From: Methylobacterium sp. J-076
Lineage (GTDB): Bacteria > Pseudomonadota > Alphaproteobacteria > Rhizobiales > Beijerinckiaceae
Reading direction: 5' to 3'
NCBI RefSeq assembly: GCF_022829405.1
Contig: NZ_JAKSXW010000133.1
Coordinates: 124,001 to 188,000, forward strand
Length of the DNA stretch: 64,000 nucleotides
Below the pieces are notes generated by a model. That model ran no database searches. It was not told where the DNA came from and saw nothing but the letters and a program-made list of their open reading frames with translations. Positions within the stretch are counted from its first letter, which is position 1; every line of letters starts with the position of its first letter. Below, one piece after another: positions 25,457 through 34,371 of the stretch. The position numbers were made by a program, and so were the translations under genes.

Positions 25457-27055
25457 CTACGGCAGGACCGGCCGGGGGATGATCTCGGCCACGGGCACCT
25501 GCGCCACGTCCGGCGGACCGGGCGGGACCGGCTGGGGCGGGAAGCTCCCCTCCCAGCCGCCGCCGAGGGCCTTCGACAGGGCGACGAAATCCGTCGACAT
25601 GCCCGCGGTCGCCTGGGACAGGTTGGTCTCGGCCTGGAGCACCACCTGCGCGTTCTGCAGCACGGTGGTGAAGATCTCGACGCCCTGGGTGTAGCGCGCC
25701 CTGGCGAGGTCGAGGCCCCGGCGGGCGTCGCCCACCTGCCGGGCGAGGCGGCCCCGGCGGTTCGCGTCGCCCTGCAGGGAGGCCAGCGCGTTGACCACGT
25801 CGTGCCAGCCCTGAAGCACCGCCTTCTGGTAGGCGATGGCCGCCTCCTGCTGGCGGGCCTGCTGCAGCACGAGGTTCGAGCGCAGCCGCCCGCCCTCGAA
25901 CAGCGGGATCGAGAAGGACGGCCCGATATTCATGTATTGCAGCGACGACCCGCGGAAGATCTTGGCCGGGTCGATGGCGTTGACGGTCGGGCTCGCGGTC
26001 AACGTCACCCGCGGGAAGAACTCGGCCTCCGCCTCGCCGATATCGGCGATGGCCGCGTGCAGGCTCGCCTCCGCCTGGCGGATGTCGGGCCGGCGGCGGA
26101 TCAGCTCGGAGGGGATGCCCACCGGCACCTTGGGCGGCACCGGCGGGATGCCGCGCCCGCCGGTCAGGTCCTGCGACAGGGCCAGCGGCGCCTCCCCGAG
26201 GAGCAGCGAGATCGCGTTGATCTGCTGGATCTCCTGCTGCTGCAGTTGCGGGATCTGCGCCTGGATCGCCTCCACCTGCGAGGCGGCGCTGGCCACGTCG
26301 AGCCCGGTGACGAGGCCCTTCTGCTGGCGGATGCGGACCACGTCGAGGATCTGCTGGTTCACCCGGACGTAGGATTGATAGATGCGGACGAGGTCCTGCG
26401 TGCCCCGGAGCTGCACGTAGGCGCGGGCGAGCTCGCCCTGCGCCGAGACCAGGGCGCCCCGGCGCTGCTCGGCCGACGCCTCGGCCTGGGCCTGGGCCGA
26501 TTCCACCGAGCGGCGCACCCGGCCCCAGAGGTCGAGTTCCCACGAGGCGTCGAAGCCCAGCGTGTAGCTCTCGAAGCCGTTGGTCAGGGGCGCGGTGGGG
26601 TCGGTTCCCCCCGTCAGCCCGCCCAGGGAGTTCGACAGCAGGCCGATCGTGCCGTTCTTGCTGTATTGCTGCCGGTAGGCCGAGCCCTGGCCGCTCAGCG
26701 TCGGCAGGGCCGCGGCGGCGCTGGTCCCGAGCTGGGCGCGGCTCTGGAGCAGCCGGGCGGAGGCGGTCTGCACGTCGAGGTTCTCGGCGGCGATCCGGGC
26801 TTCGAGCCCGTCGAGGATCGGATCGCGGAAGGCGCGCCACCACTCCACGTCCGGCGGCGCGCCGGAGGTGCCGCGCAGGAGCGGCAGCGCGGTGTGGACC
26901 GGCCTCCCCGGTGCGGGCTCGACATAGGTCGCCGCGGCGGTGACCGCTGGCACGGGCCGGACGAAATCCGGCCCGACGACGCAGCCGCCGAGCATGTCCG
27001 AGAGGCCCAGGGCGGCCACGCCGGCCAGGATGGTGTCGAGGAGGCGGATCGCCAT
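25457..27055 (-). CDS. outer-membrane efflux lipoprotein, NodT/OprM family
   Basis: This TolC-like outer-membrane channel for drug efflux is 532 residues. The lipobox LGGC puts the lipidated Cys near residue 25. Two repeats of the efflux-protein domain follow, with the segments WWRAFRDPILDGLEARIAAEN (in part: WWRAFRDPILDGLE), NQQILDVVRIRQQKGL and RRPDIRQAEASL typical of NodT. It begins one base after the emrB stop, so EmrA-EmrB-NodT form a complete tripartite exporter. Confidence 0.93.
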   Translation of the reverse strand: MAIRLLDTILAGVAALGLSDMLGGCVVGPDFVRPVPAVTAAATYVEPAPGRPVHTALPLLRGTSGAPPDVEWWRAFRDPILDGLEARIAAENLDVQTASARLLQSRAQLGTSAAAALPTLSGQGSAYRQQYSKNGTIGLLSNSLGGLTGGTDPTAPLTNGFESYTLGFDASWELDLWGRVRRSVESAQAQAEASAEQRRGALVSAQGELARAYVQLRGTQDLVRIYQSYVRVNQQILDVVRIRQQKGLVTGLDVASAASQVEAIQAQIPQLQQQEIQQINAISLLLGEAPLALSQDLTGGRGIPPVPPKVPVGIPSELIRRRPDIRQAEASLHAAIADIGEAEAEFFPRVTLTASPTVNAIDPAKIFRGSSLQYMNIGPSFSIPLFEGGRLRSNLVLQQARQQEAAIAYQKAVLQGWHDVVNALASLQGDANRRGRLARQVGDARRGLDLARARYTQGVEIFTTVLQNAQVVLQAETNLSQATAGMSTDFVALSKALGGGWEGSFPPQPVPPGPPDVAQVPVAEIIPRPVLP

Positions 27056-27056
27056 G

Positions 27057-28634
27057 TCAGTGCCCTCCGCCGCCGCCGCCGGAAGCGGTCTTCGCCGAGA
27101 TCAGGAAGCAGAACGGCACCACGAGGAAGGCGATGACGGCCGTGTATTGGAAGACGTTGCCGTAGGCGAGGATCTGCGCCTGCTGCATGTACGTCTGGTA
27201 GGTGTGCGACACCGCCTCCTGATGGACGGCGCCGGCCGCGCGCCCCAGGGAGCGGAGCGTGTGCTCGCTCTCCTGGATGAACGTGTTGTAGCCCTGCCGC
27301 AGCGGCGTCATGAACCCGGAGAGGTGCGCCTGGTCGGCCTGCCGCCGCTCGGTGACGGCGGCGGTGGAGAGGGAGATCCCGAGCGAGCCGAACACGTTGC
27401 GGAACATCGAGAACAGGGCCGCCCCGTCGCTGCGGTACCTCTGCGGCAGGGTGAGGTAGGCGATGGTCGAGATCGGCACGAACAGGAACCCGAGGGCCGC
27501 CGTCTGCATGGAGCGCATGATGACGAGGGTGCGGAAGTCGATGTCGGGGGCGAGCTTGCTCGAATACATCAGCGCCACGCCCATCAGCGAGAAGCCGAAC
27601 ATCACGAGGTAGCGGGTCTGCACGACCTTCATCAGCTGCCCGACGATGGGGATGAGGACGATCACCACCACGCCGCCGGGCGACAGGATCAGGCCCGATT
27701 GCAGGGCCGGGTAGCCGAGCACGTTCTGGGCGAATTGCGGGATGATCACGGCGCTGGCGTAGAGGGCGAAGCCCATGGCGCCGATCAGGATGCAGCCGAT
27801 GGTGAAGTTCTTGTCGCGGAACACGTCGAGGTCGATGATCGGCTTCTTGGCCGTCAGCAGCCAGCAGATGGCGAAGAACACCCCGAGCCCGCCGATGACC
27901 GTCATGAGGACGATGAAGGGTGAGCCGAACCAGCCGTCGTCCTCGCCCCGGTCGAACACGATCTGCAGGAAGCCGATGCCGACGACGATGAGGGACAGGC
28001 CGATATAGTCGATCCCGCGCTTGCGGTTCTTCTTCGCCTGCTCGTGGGGCGGATCCTCCACCAGGATCGAGTTCAGGATCACCGCCAGGATGCCCACCGG
28101 CACGTTGACGAAGAAGATCCAGCGCCAGTCGAGGTGCTCCACGAGGTAGCCGCCGAGCGTCGGCCCGAGGACCGGCGCCACGATGGTCGCCACCGCCGTG
28201 ACGCCGAAGGCGGCCCCGCGCTTGGCGGGGGGGAAGGTGTCGAGGATGATCGCCTGCTGGCTCGGCTGGAGCCCGCCGCCGAAGAACCCCTGCATCAGCC
28301 GGAACAGGATGATCTGCCCCAGGCTCTGGGCGAGGCCGCAGAGCAGGGACGAGACCGTGAACATGCCGATGCAGATGATGAAGTAGCGCTTGCGCCCGAT
28401 CGTGTCCGAGAGCCACCCGGCGATGGTCAGCACGATGCCGTTGGCCACGAGGTAGGCCGTGAGCGTGTAGGTCGCCTCGTCGTTCGAGGCGGCCAGCGAA
28501 CCCGCGATGTAGGGCAGCGCGACGTTGACGATGGTGGTGTCGAGGATCTCCATGAAGGCCGCCATCGTCACGACGATGGCGATCAGCCACGGGTTGTAGC
28601 GCGGCGTCCAGGTCTGTTCCGCCCCGCCGCTCAC
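27057..28634 (-). CDS. emrB: EmrB/QacA-type (DHA2) MFS drug exporter
   Basis: This 14-helix major-facilitator drug/proton antiporter is 525 residues. Motif C-like GPTLGGYLVEHLDWRWIF and motif A-like GWLSDTIGRKRYF are present, and the N-terminal MEILDTTIVNVALPYIAG is typical of DHA2 proteins. The start is GTG 28634, which overlaps the emrA stop (GTGA). It works with EmrA and the NodT lipoprotein, and is likely repressed by the divergent TetR protein. Confidence 0.93.
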   Translation of the reverse strand: MSGGAEQTWTPRYNPWLIAIVVTMAAFMEILDTTIVNVALPYIAGSLAASNDEATYTLTAYLVANGIVLTIAGWLSDTIGRKRYFIICIGMFTVSSLLCGLAQSLGQIILFRLMQGFFGGGLQPSQQAIILDTFPPAKRGAAFGVTAVATIVAPVLGPTLGGYLVEHLDWRWIFFVNVPVGILAVILNSILVEDPPHEQAKKNRKRGIDYIGLSLIVVGIGFLQIVFDRGEDDGWFGSPFIVLMTVIGGLGVFFAICWLLTAKKPIIDLDVFRDKNFTIGCILIGAMGFALYASAVIIPQFAQNVLGYPALQSGLILSPGGVVVIVLIPIVGQLMKVVQTRYLVMFGFSLMGVALMYSSKLAPDIDFRTLVIMRSMQTAALGFLFVPISTIAYLTLPQRYRSDGAALFSMFRNVFGSLGISLSTAAVTERRQADQAHLSGFMTPLRQGYNTFIQESEHTLRSLGRAAGAVHQEAVSHTYQTYMQQAQILAYGNVFQYTAVIAFLVVPFCFLISAKTASGGGGGGH

Positions 28635-29986
28635 TTGAGCATCACCGTGGGCTCGACGCTGATGCCCAGCGGCAGAGGCTCCTCGGGCTTGAGCCCGGAA
28701 TCGATCACGATCTTCACCGGGACCCGCTGGACGATCTTGATGAAGTTGCCCGTGGCGTTCTCGGCCGGGAAGGCGGAGAACTTCGAGCCGGAACCGCGCT
28801 GGATCGAGTCGATGTGGCCGTGCAGGTCGAGGTCTGGATAGGCATCGACGGTGATCGCCACCTTCTGGCCGGGGCGCATCCCGTCGAGTTCGGTCTCCTT
28901 GTAGTTCGCCGTCACCCAGACGTCGGTCGTGACCAGCGACAACACCTGCTGGCCGGACGAGACGTAGTTGCCCGCGTTGACGTTGCGGCGGGTCACCCAG
29001 CCGTCCTGCGGCGCGCGGACCACCGTCCACTCCACGTTGAGCTTGGCCTGGTCGAGGCGGCCCTGCGCCTGTTCCAGTTGCCCCTCGATCTGGCTGACCT
29101 GATCCTCGGACTGGCCGATATTCTGCTTCACCGGCTCGGCCTGGATGACCCGGGCCTGGGCCTGCTCCACCTGCGCCTTGGCCTGCGCGAGGTTCGCCGC
29201 CGTGGTGTCGACCTCCTGCTGGGTGGTGGCGAGCTTCGGCAGGCTCTTCTGCCGGTCGTAGTTCGCCTGCTGGAGCTGGAGGTTCGCCTTGGCGGACTCG
29301 AGGTTCGCCTTGGCGAGTTCGAGGGCGGCGGGGAAGTTCTTCCTGGCGATCTCGACGCCGAGCTTCTGGCTGGCCGCCTGGGCCTTGGTGGTGTCGAGCT
29401 GGCCCTGCGCCTGCTCCTGATTGAACACGTATTGCCGGTCGTCGATGTGGAACAGCGGATCACCCTTGTGGACGAACTGGTTGTCCGTGATGTCGAGGCT
29501 CACGACCTGCCCGGAGACCTGCGGCGCGATGGTGACGATGTTGCCGTCCGTATAGGCGTCGTCGGTGGAGGCCTTGCCCCGGGTCGTGAGCCAGTAATAG
29601 ACGCCGCCGCCGATCAGCAGCAGGATCACCACCGCGGCGATGCCGAGGACGAGGGGCCGGCGCTTCTTGCGCCGCTCCTGGCCTTCCTGCTCGCCGTCGG
29701 CCTGGTCGGATCCCTTGTCGCCGCCGGATGTGTCTGCCCCGGCCTTGTCCTGGTCGGACTGGCCCCGGTCGGATTTGCCCCGGTCGGATTTGCCATCGCC
29801 GGACTTCCGGTCGCCGGACTCGGCGCGCTCGCCCTCCGCCCGGCGCCCCTGCGAGGCCGAACCGTCCCCGTCGCGGTCGTCGCCGTCGTCGCGCGGCCCC
29901 CCGATGTCGAGGTAGTCGCGACGTCTTGTGCCCGAGCGGCCGCGGCCCGGCCGCGGCCCGAACGCGTCGTCGTCGTTGTCACGCAT
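28631..29986 (-). CDS. emrA: EmrA-type periplasmic adaptor (HlyD family) with a long charged N-terminus
   Basis: This membrane-fusion protein links the MFS pump to the outer-membrane channel. Residues 1-108 are hydrophilic and low-complexity, with Asp/Gly/Lys/Ser repeats (KSDRGKSDRGQSDQDK). A membrane helix spans 111-131, then the biotinyl-lipoyl segment DDAYTDGNIVTIAPQVSG and a coiled-coil hairpin. Standard EmrA has only a short cytoplasmic N-terminus, so the extension is unusual. ATG 29986 was chosen because earlier codons run into the tetR promoter. Confidence 0.9.
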   Translation of the reverse strand: MRDNDDDAFGPRPGRGRSGTRRRDYLDIGGPRDDGDDRDGDGSASQGRRAEGERAESGDRKSGDGKSDRGKSDRGQSDQDKAGADTSGGDKGSDQADGEQEGQERRKKRRPLVLGIAAVVILLLIGGGVYYWLTTRGKASTDDAYTDGNIVTIAPQVSGQVVSLDITDNQFVHKGDPLFHIDDRQYVFNQEQAQGQLDTTKAQAASQKLGVEIARKNFPAALELAKANLESAKANLQLQQANYDRQKSLPKLATTQQEVDTTAANLAQAKAQVEQAQARVIQAEPVKQNIGQSEDQVSQIEGQLEQAQGRLDQAKLNVEWTVVRAPQDGWVTRRNVNAGNYVSSGQQVLSLVTTDVWVTANYKETELDGMRPGQKVAITVDAYPDLDLHGHIDSIQRGSGSKFSAFPAENATGNFIKIVQRVPVKIVIDSGLKPEEPLPLGISVEPTVMLK

Positions 29987-30093
29987 TCTCGGCAGCTCGA
30001 TCCTGGGCCCGGACCGTGGGCGGCCCGACGCGGGGACGGCCCGCCCGGCGGGCGACAATTGCCCTGGCACAAGCGAACCGTTAGGTACGCTTA

Positions 30094-30111
30094 TAAGAGG
30101 GGCAACTCTTA
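30094..30111. promoter_or_regulatory. candidate TetR operator
   Basis: TAAGAG, six bases, CTCTTA is a perfect inverted repeat ending two bases before the tetR ATG and about 110 bp upstream of emrA. The position suits repression of both divergent genes, but no homologous operator was compared. Confidence 0.45.
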
Positions 30112-30113
30112 AT

Positions 30114-30758
30114 ATGTCAATTGGAGACGACACAACTCATAGGCGCAGTGGCGACCCCGTGCCGAGGGGGCAACGCCGCCGCTGCCAGATCCTCGCGGTG
30201 GCCGAGCGGATCCTGCTCCGACACGGACTCGCCGAGACGACGATGCAGCGCGTGGCAGAGGAAGCCGGCGCCTCGAAGGAGACGCTCTACCGGCACTTCA
30301 GGAGCAAGGACGACCTGCTGATCGAGATCGTCCTGGCGCGGACGGCGAAGTTGCGGGCGGCGCTCGATGCGAATTTCGAGAGCGGCGAGAACACCGCGAC
30401 GGTGCTGCGCGACCTCGGGCGCAACCTGCTCCAGGCGATGGGGGGGCCGGAGGTGATCCCGCTGCTGCGCATCGTCGTCACGGAGACGGTGCGCAATCCG
30501 GATCTCGGCATGTCGCTGTTCACCGCCGGGCCCGACCGGACCCACCGGCTGCTGACGGCGCATCTCGAAGCGGCGAAACGACGCGGGACGTTCCGGGGCG
30601 AGGATCCGGCGCTCGCCGCCTCGCTCTATATCGGCTCGGTGCTCGGCAACGCGATGCTCCTCAACCTGCTGCGGCCGCCGGAGCGCCCGCTGAGCGCCGG
30701 GGACATCGACGCGCGGGTGGAGGAGGCCGTCGCCCTGTTCCTCGCCCGGTACGGATGA
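30114..30758 (+). CDS. TetR/AcrR-family transcriptional regulator
   Basis: This 214-residue repressor has an N-terminal helix-turn-helix (ILLRHGLAETTMQRVAEEAG, then ASKETLYRHFRSKDDLL) and a C-terminal ligand domain of the AefR-like type. It is divergent from emrA-emrB-nodT and is the likely local repressor of the pump, relieved by pump substrates. The start at 30114 lies in the AT-richer segment; a longer open frame upstream is the shadow of the emrA N-terminal region. Confidence 0.9.
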   Translation: MSIGDDTTHRRSGDPVPRGQRRRCQILAVAERILLRHGLAETTMQRVAEEAGASKETLYRHFRSKDDLLIEIVLARTAKLRAALDANFESGENTATVLRDLGRNLLQAMGGPEVIPLLRIVVTETVRNPDLGMSLFTAGPDRTHRLLTAHLEAAKRRGTFRGEDPALAASLYIGSVLGNAMLLNLLRPPERPLSAGDIDARVEEAVALFLARYG

Positions 30759-30783
30759 AGGTCGGCGGGCGGACGCCCGCCAC

Positions 30784-31017
30784 TCACTCCCCGGACGATC
30801 CTGCGGCGGGCCCGTAGCCCTTCCCGGACAGCCACTCGCCGAGGCCTAGCCGCACCGCCTCGGACACCGAAGGCCGGGGCTCGGGCTGGTCGGCGATCCA
30901 GGCCTTGAGCGCGTCCATCACCGGGGCCGGCAGGTCGGCGGAGGCGCGCGGATCCGCGCCCTCCCTCTCCAGAGCCTCCGCGGCAATCTGCGCGATACTG
31001 GCTGCGATCTTGTCCAC
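30784..31017 (-). CDS. small hypothetical protein (77 aa)
   Basis: I do not recognise this protein. The 77 residues look helical with no signal peptide. The segment PSVSEAVRLGLGEWLSGKG resembles the first helix of ribbon-helix-helix DNA-binding or antitoxin proteins, but there is no visible toxin partner. The start appears to be GTG. It is convergent with tetR (25 bp between stops) and divergent from glcE. The codon usage is like the neighbours. Confidence 0.55.
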   Translation of the reverse strand: MDKIAASIAQIAAEALEREGADPRASADLPAPVMDALKAWIADQPEPRPSVSEAVRLGLGEWLSGKGYGPAAGSSGE

Positions 31018-31251
31018 GGGACGGTCCGGCCGGGGATTCCTGAAGGTTCACCGGCACTCCTTATGCGCCAGCCCCTGGGCGGCCGTCCATCCATGCGGGC
31101 GGAGACCGGCCGACGCGGGGTGGAGCCGGGGACGATGCGAGAAAGTGCGCCGGCTGACAGGCGCGGCCGGATGCCCGGCTTGAAACCTCCTGCCGTTCCG
31201 GCGACACCCGTTCCTGGACTTGATCCAAACAAGCACATGGGGCGGGAGACG

Positions 31252-32439
31252 ATGGGCGGCACGGAGCCCGGCACCGAGGCGGAGGCGTGCGAGCGCGTGC
31301 GGGCGGCGGCGGGCCGGGCGGAACGCCTGCGGATCGTCGGCGGCGGCACCAAGGCGGGCTTCGGCCGCCCCCCGCAGGACGAGGCGAGCCTGTCGGCGCG
31401 GGGCCTGACCGGCGTCACCCTGTACGAGCCGGCGGAGATGGTGATCGGCGCCCGCGCCGGCACGCCCCTGGCCGAGGTCGAGGCGCTGCTGGCCTCCCGG
31501 GGGCAGATGCTGACCTTCGAGCCGATGGATTACCGGGGCCTGTTCGGCACCCAGGGCGAGCCGACCATCGGCGCCGTGGCGGCGATCAACAATTCCGGCC
31601 CCCGGCGCATCAATGCCGGCGCCGCCCGCGACAGCCTGATCGGCGTGCGCTTCGTCAACGGCAAGGGCGAGGCGATCAAGTCGGGCGGGCGGGTGATGAA
31701 GAACGTCACCGGCCTCGACCTCGTGAAGCTGATGGCCGGCGCCCATGGCACCCTCGGCCTGTTGACGGAAGTGACCTTCAAGGTCCTGCCCGCCAACGAG
31801 CGGGTGGCGACCCTGGTCTTCGCCGGCCTCGACGACGCCCGCGCCATCGGGGCCCTGGCGGCGGCCCTGGGCTCGCCCTTCGAGCCCACCGGCGCGGCGC
31901 ACCTGCCCGCGGGGACCGGCGCCGCGGAGGCCCGCACCCTCATCCGCATCGAGGGCTTTTCGGATTCGATCACCTATCGGCTGGAAGAGCTGCGCCGCCT
32001 CCTGAAGCGGTTCGGCGCCCCCGACACCCTCGACGGCGAGGCCGGCGCCGCCCTCTGGCACGCCGTGCGCGACGCCTCGCCCCTCGCCGAGCCCCGCACC
32101 GACGCCCTGTGGCGGATCTCGACGGCGCCGTCCCACGGCCCCGCCCTCGTGGCCGCCATCGCCGCGGGCCGGGCGGCGCGCTGGTTCTACGATTGGGGCG
32201 GCGGGTTGATCTGGCTCGCCACCTCCGCCGAGGGCGATGCCGGGGCGGGGGCGATCCGCGCCGCCGTCCGGGCCCAGGGGGGCCACGCGACGCTGGTGCG
32301 GGCGCCGGACGCGGTGCGGGCGGCGGTCCCGGTCTTCGAGCCCCTGGCGGAGCCGCTGATGCGGGTCACGGCCGGGATCAAGGCGGCGCACGACCCGGCG
32401 GGGATTTTCAACGCGGGCCGGATGTACGCGGGCGTGTGA
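31252..32439 (+). CDS. glcE: glycolate oxidase FAD-binding subunit GlcE
   Basis: GlcE is a FAD-containing subunit of glycolate oxidase, which converts glycolate to glyoxylate in two-carbon metabolism. The PCMH-type FAD domain is visible: LRIVGGGTKAGFG, then GEPTIGAVAAINNSGPRR and the VMKNVTGLDLVKLMAG-AHGTLG signature. I choose ATG 31252 because GGGAG precedes it; ATG 31237 or earlier in-frame starts would only add low-complexity residues. This gives 395 residues. glcF follows after 32 bp. No glcD is present within the window. Confidence 0.92.
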   Translation: MGGTEPGTEAEACERVRAAAGRAERLRIVGGGTKAGFGRPPQDEASLSARGLTGVTLYEPAEMVIGARAGTPLAEVEALLASRGQMLTFEPMDYRGLFGTQGEPTIGAVAAINNSGPRRINAGAARDSLIGVRFVNGKGEAIKSGGRVMKNVTGLDLVKLMAGAHGTLGLLTEVTFKVLPANERVATLVFAGLDDARAIGALAAALGSPFEPTGAAHLPAGTGAAEARTLIRIEGFSDSITYRLEELRRLLKRFGAPDTLDGEAGAALWHAVRDASPLAEPRTDALWRISTAPSHGPALVAAIAAGRAARWFYDWGGGLIWLATSAEGDAGAGAIRAAVRAQGGHATLVRAPDAVRAAVPVFEPLAEPLMRVTAGIKAAHDPAGIFNAGRMYAGV

Positions 32440-32445
32440 GTTTGT

Positions 32446-32470
32446 CCCCTCCCCCTGGCGGGGAGGAGAG
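32446..32470. repeat. short hairpin in the glcE-glcF gap
   Basis: CCCCTCCCCCTGGCGGGGAG overlaps the glcF ribosome site (GGGAGGAGAGG). Pairing the C-run with the Shine-Dalgarno could limit glcF translation; this is inference. Confidence 0.45.
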
Positions 32471-32471
32471 G

Positions 32472-33818
32472 ATGCAGGATCAGACCGTGCAGACCAATTT
32501 CAGCCTCGCCCAACTCGCCGACCCCGCCATGGCGGCGTCCGAGAAGATCCTGCGGACCTGCGTGCATTGCGGCTTCTGCACCGCCACCTGCCCGACCTAC
32601 CTGCTGCTCGGCGACGAGCTCGATTCCCCCCGCGGGCGAATCTACCTGATTAAGGACATGCTGGAGGGGGGCAAGCCGGCGAGCCCCGAGGTGGTGCGCC
32701 ACGTGGACCGCTGCCTCTCCTGCCTGTCCTGCATGACGACCTGCCCCTCGGGCGTGCACTACATGCACCTCGTCGACCATGCCCGGGCGCATATCGAGAA
32801 GACCTACCCCCGGCCCGCCGGGGACCGGCTCCTCCGGGCGGTCCTGGCGATGGTCCTGCCCTACCCGGCCCGGTTCCGCCTCGCCCTCCGGGCGGCCAAG
32901 CTGGGGCAGCCGTTCAAGGGCCTCGTCGCCCGCCTGCCGCAGGTCGGCAACCGCCTCGCGGCGATGCTCGACCTCGCCCCCGCCGCGATGCCCGCCCCCA
33001 ACAGGACGAACCGGCCCGGCACCTTCCCGCCTCAGGGCGGCCGGGCGGCCAAGCGCGTCGCCCTGCTGCGCGGCTGCGCCCAGAGCGTCCTGCGGCCGGA
33101 TTTCAACGAGGCGGCGATCCGCCTCCTCAACCGCCACGGCGTCGAGGTCGTGCACGCGCAGGAGGGCTGCTGCGGCGCCCTCACCCACCACATGGGCAAG
33201 GAGCACTCCTCCCACGCCCACGCGAAACAGGCCATCGACGCCTGGGACGCCGAGATCGCCAGGGGCCTCGACGCGATCCTCGTGACCGCCTCCGGCTGCG
33301 GCACGACCATCAAGGATTACGGCTTCATGTTCCGGGACGACCCGGCCTATGCCGAGAAGGCGGCCCGGGTCTCGGCGCTCGCCAAGGACGTGACCGAGTT
33401 CGCCGCCACCCTGCCGCTGATGGCCCCGGTGGTGGAGAGCGACCTCGTCGTCGCCTACCACTCCGCCTGCTCGATGCAGCACGGCCAGGGCATCCGCACC
33501 GAGCCGAAGGCGCTGCTGACCCGGGCCGGGTTCACGGTGAAGGAGGTGCCGGAGGGCCACATCTGCTGCGGCTCGGCCGGGACCTACAACATCCTCCAGC
33601 CGGAGATCGCCGAGAAGCTGCGCGCCCGCAAGGTGGGCAACATCGAGCGGATCCGCCCCGACGTGATCGCCACCGGCAACATCGGCTGCGCGACGCAGAT
33701 CGGGAAGGGGACGGCCATCCCGATCGTCCATACGGTGGAACTGCTCGATTGGGCGACCGGCGGCCCGAAGCCGGCGGCCCTGGAGGCCGTCAGGCCCCGC
33801 CTCGCGGCGGCGGAATGA
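32472..33818 (+). CDS. glcF: glycolate oxidase iron-sulfur subunit GlcF
   Basis: GlcF carries the electrons from glycolate to the membrane quinone pool. Two 4Fe-4S motifs are intact: C30, C33, C36, C40 (CVHCGFCTATCP) and C81, C84, C87, C91 (CLSCLSCMTTCP). Two CCG domains follow (EGCCGALTHHMG and HICCGSAGTYNI). The 448 residues match the family, ~407 plus a short Pro-rich linker near 175-190. ATG 32472 follows a strong GGAGGAGAGG site. Confidence 0.94.
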   Translation: MQDQTVQTNFSLAQLADPAMAASEKILRTCVHCGFCTATCPTYLLLGDELDSPRGRIYLIKDMLEGGKPASPEVVRHVDRCLSCLSCMTTCPSGVHYMHLVDHARAHIEKTYPRPAGDRLLRAVLAMVLPYPARFRLALRAAKLGQPFKGLVARLPQVGNRLAAMLDLAPAAMPAPNRTNRPGTFPPQGGRAAKRVALLRGCAQSVLRPDFNEAAIRLLNRHGVEVVHAQEGCCGALTHHMGKEHSSHAHAKQAIDAWDAEIARGLDAILVTASGCGTTIKDYGFMFRDDPAYAEKAARVSALAKDVTEFAATLPLMAPVVESDLVVAYHSACSMQHGQGIRTEPKALLTRAGFTVKEVPEGHICCGSAGTYNILQPEIAEKLRARKVGNIERIRPDVIATGNIGCATQIGKGTAIPIVHTVELLDWATGGPKPAALEAVRPRLAAAE

Positions 33819-34371
33819 CATTTGCGTGACGTCTTGGCGCGGGCGGCCCTTGCCAAACCGCCGCCGCGGTTTGTAATGATACCGACCCCTTTCCGGTCCC
33901 GCCGGTCGCAACTGCGGCCCGCGGACGCGGCCGAATTCTGCTGAGAAGACGGACGCGGCGTCGCAGCGGGCATTTTGCCCGCGCGGGCGACGGCGGACCA
34001 CTCAACCGACCGGACAGGTGTCGGACGACGCGGCGATTTCCGCCGCACAGGATTTCACGGCCGGCCCCTGAGACCGGTCGAGATGCTTTCGCGAGGTCGG
34101 GAGAAGATGGAGGGACGCACAGCACCGCTTGCCGCTGCTCGTGCCCCGCGCGCACGCACGACGCGCCGCGCCGTCCCCTCTATCCGCCCGACCATTTTCA
34201 ACCCCAGGCGCCCAGGGCGCCAGAAGGCGGTTGACGGCACAATCCCACCCCTCCCCCCCGCGGCCTCGGTGACGAGGCCGGCACCATGCCCGGCGGTTTC
34301 CCCCCCGGGCGGGGCGCCGCCGGGGGTCCGGGCACGGAACGCGACGTCGGCCGCCATGCCGAAAGTTCGTC
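33819..34371. other. 553-bp leader region upstream of rne
   Basis: No coding gene is supported. RNase E genes often have long, structured, autoregulatory leaders, and this GC-rich stretch with many short complementary segments would fit a 5' UTR of about 480 nt. A possible promoter lies near its left end (33850-33879). Short open frames here have no ribosome site or recognisable sequence. Confidence 0.55.
33850..33879 (+). promoter_or_regulatory. candidate rne promoter
   Basis: TTGCCA (33850-33855), 18-bp spacer, TAATGA (33874-33879) is a fair housekeeping-type match and the only AT-containing stretch in this GC-rich spacer. Start about 33887 would give a long leader. Confidence 0.35.
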
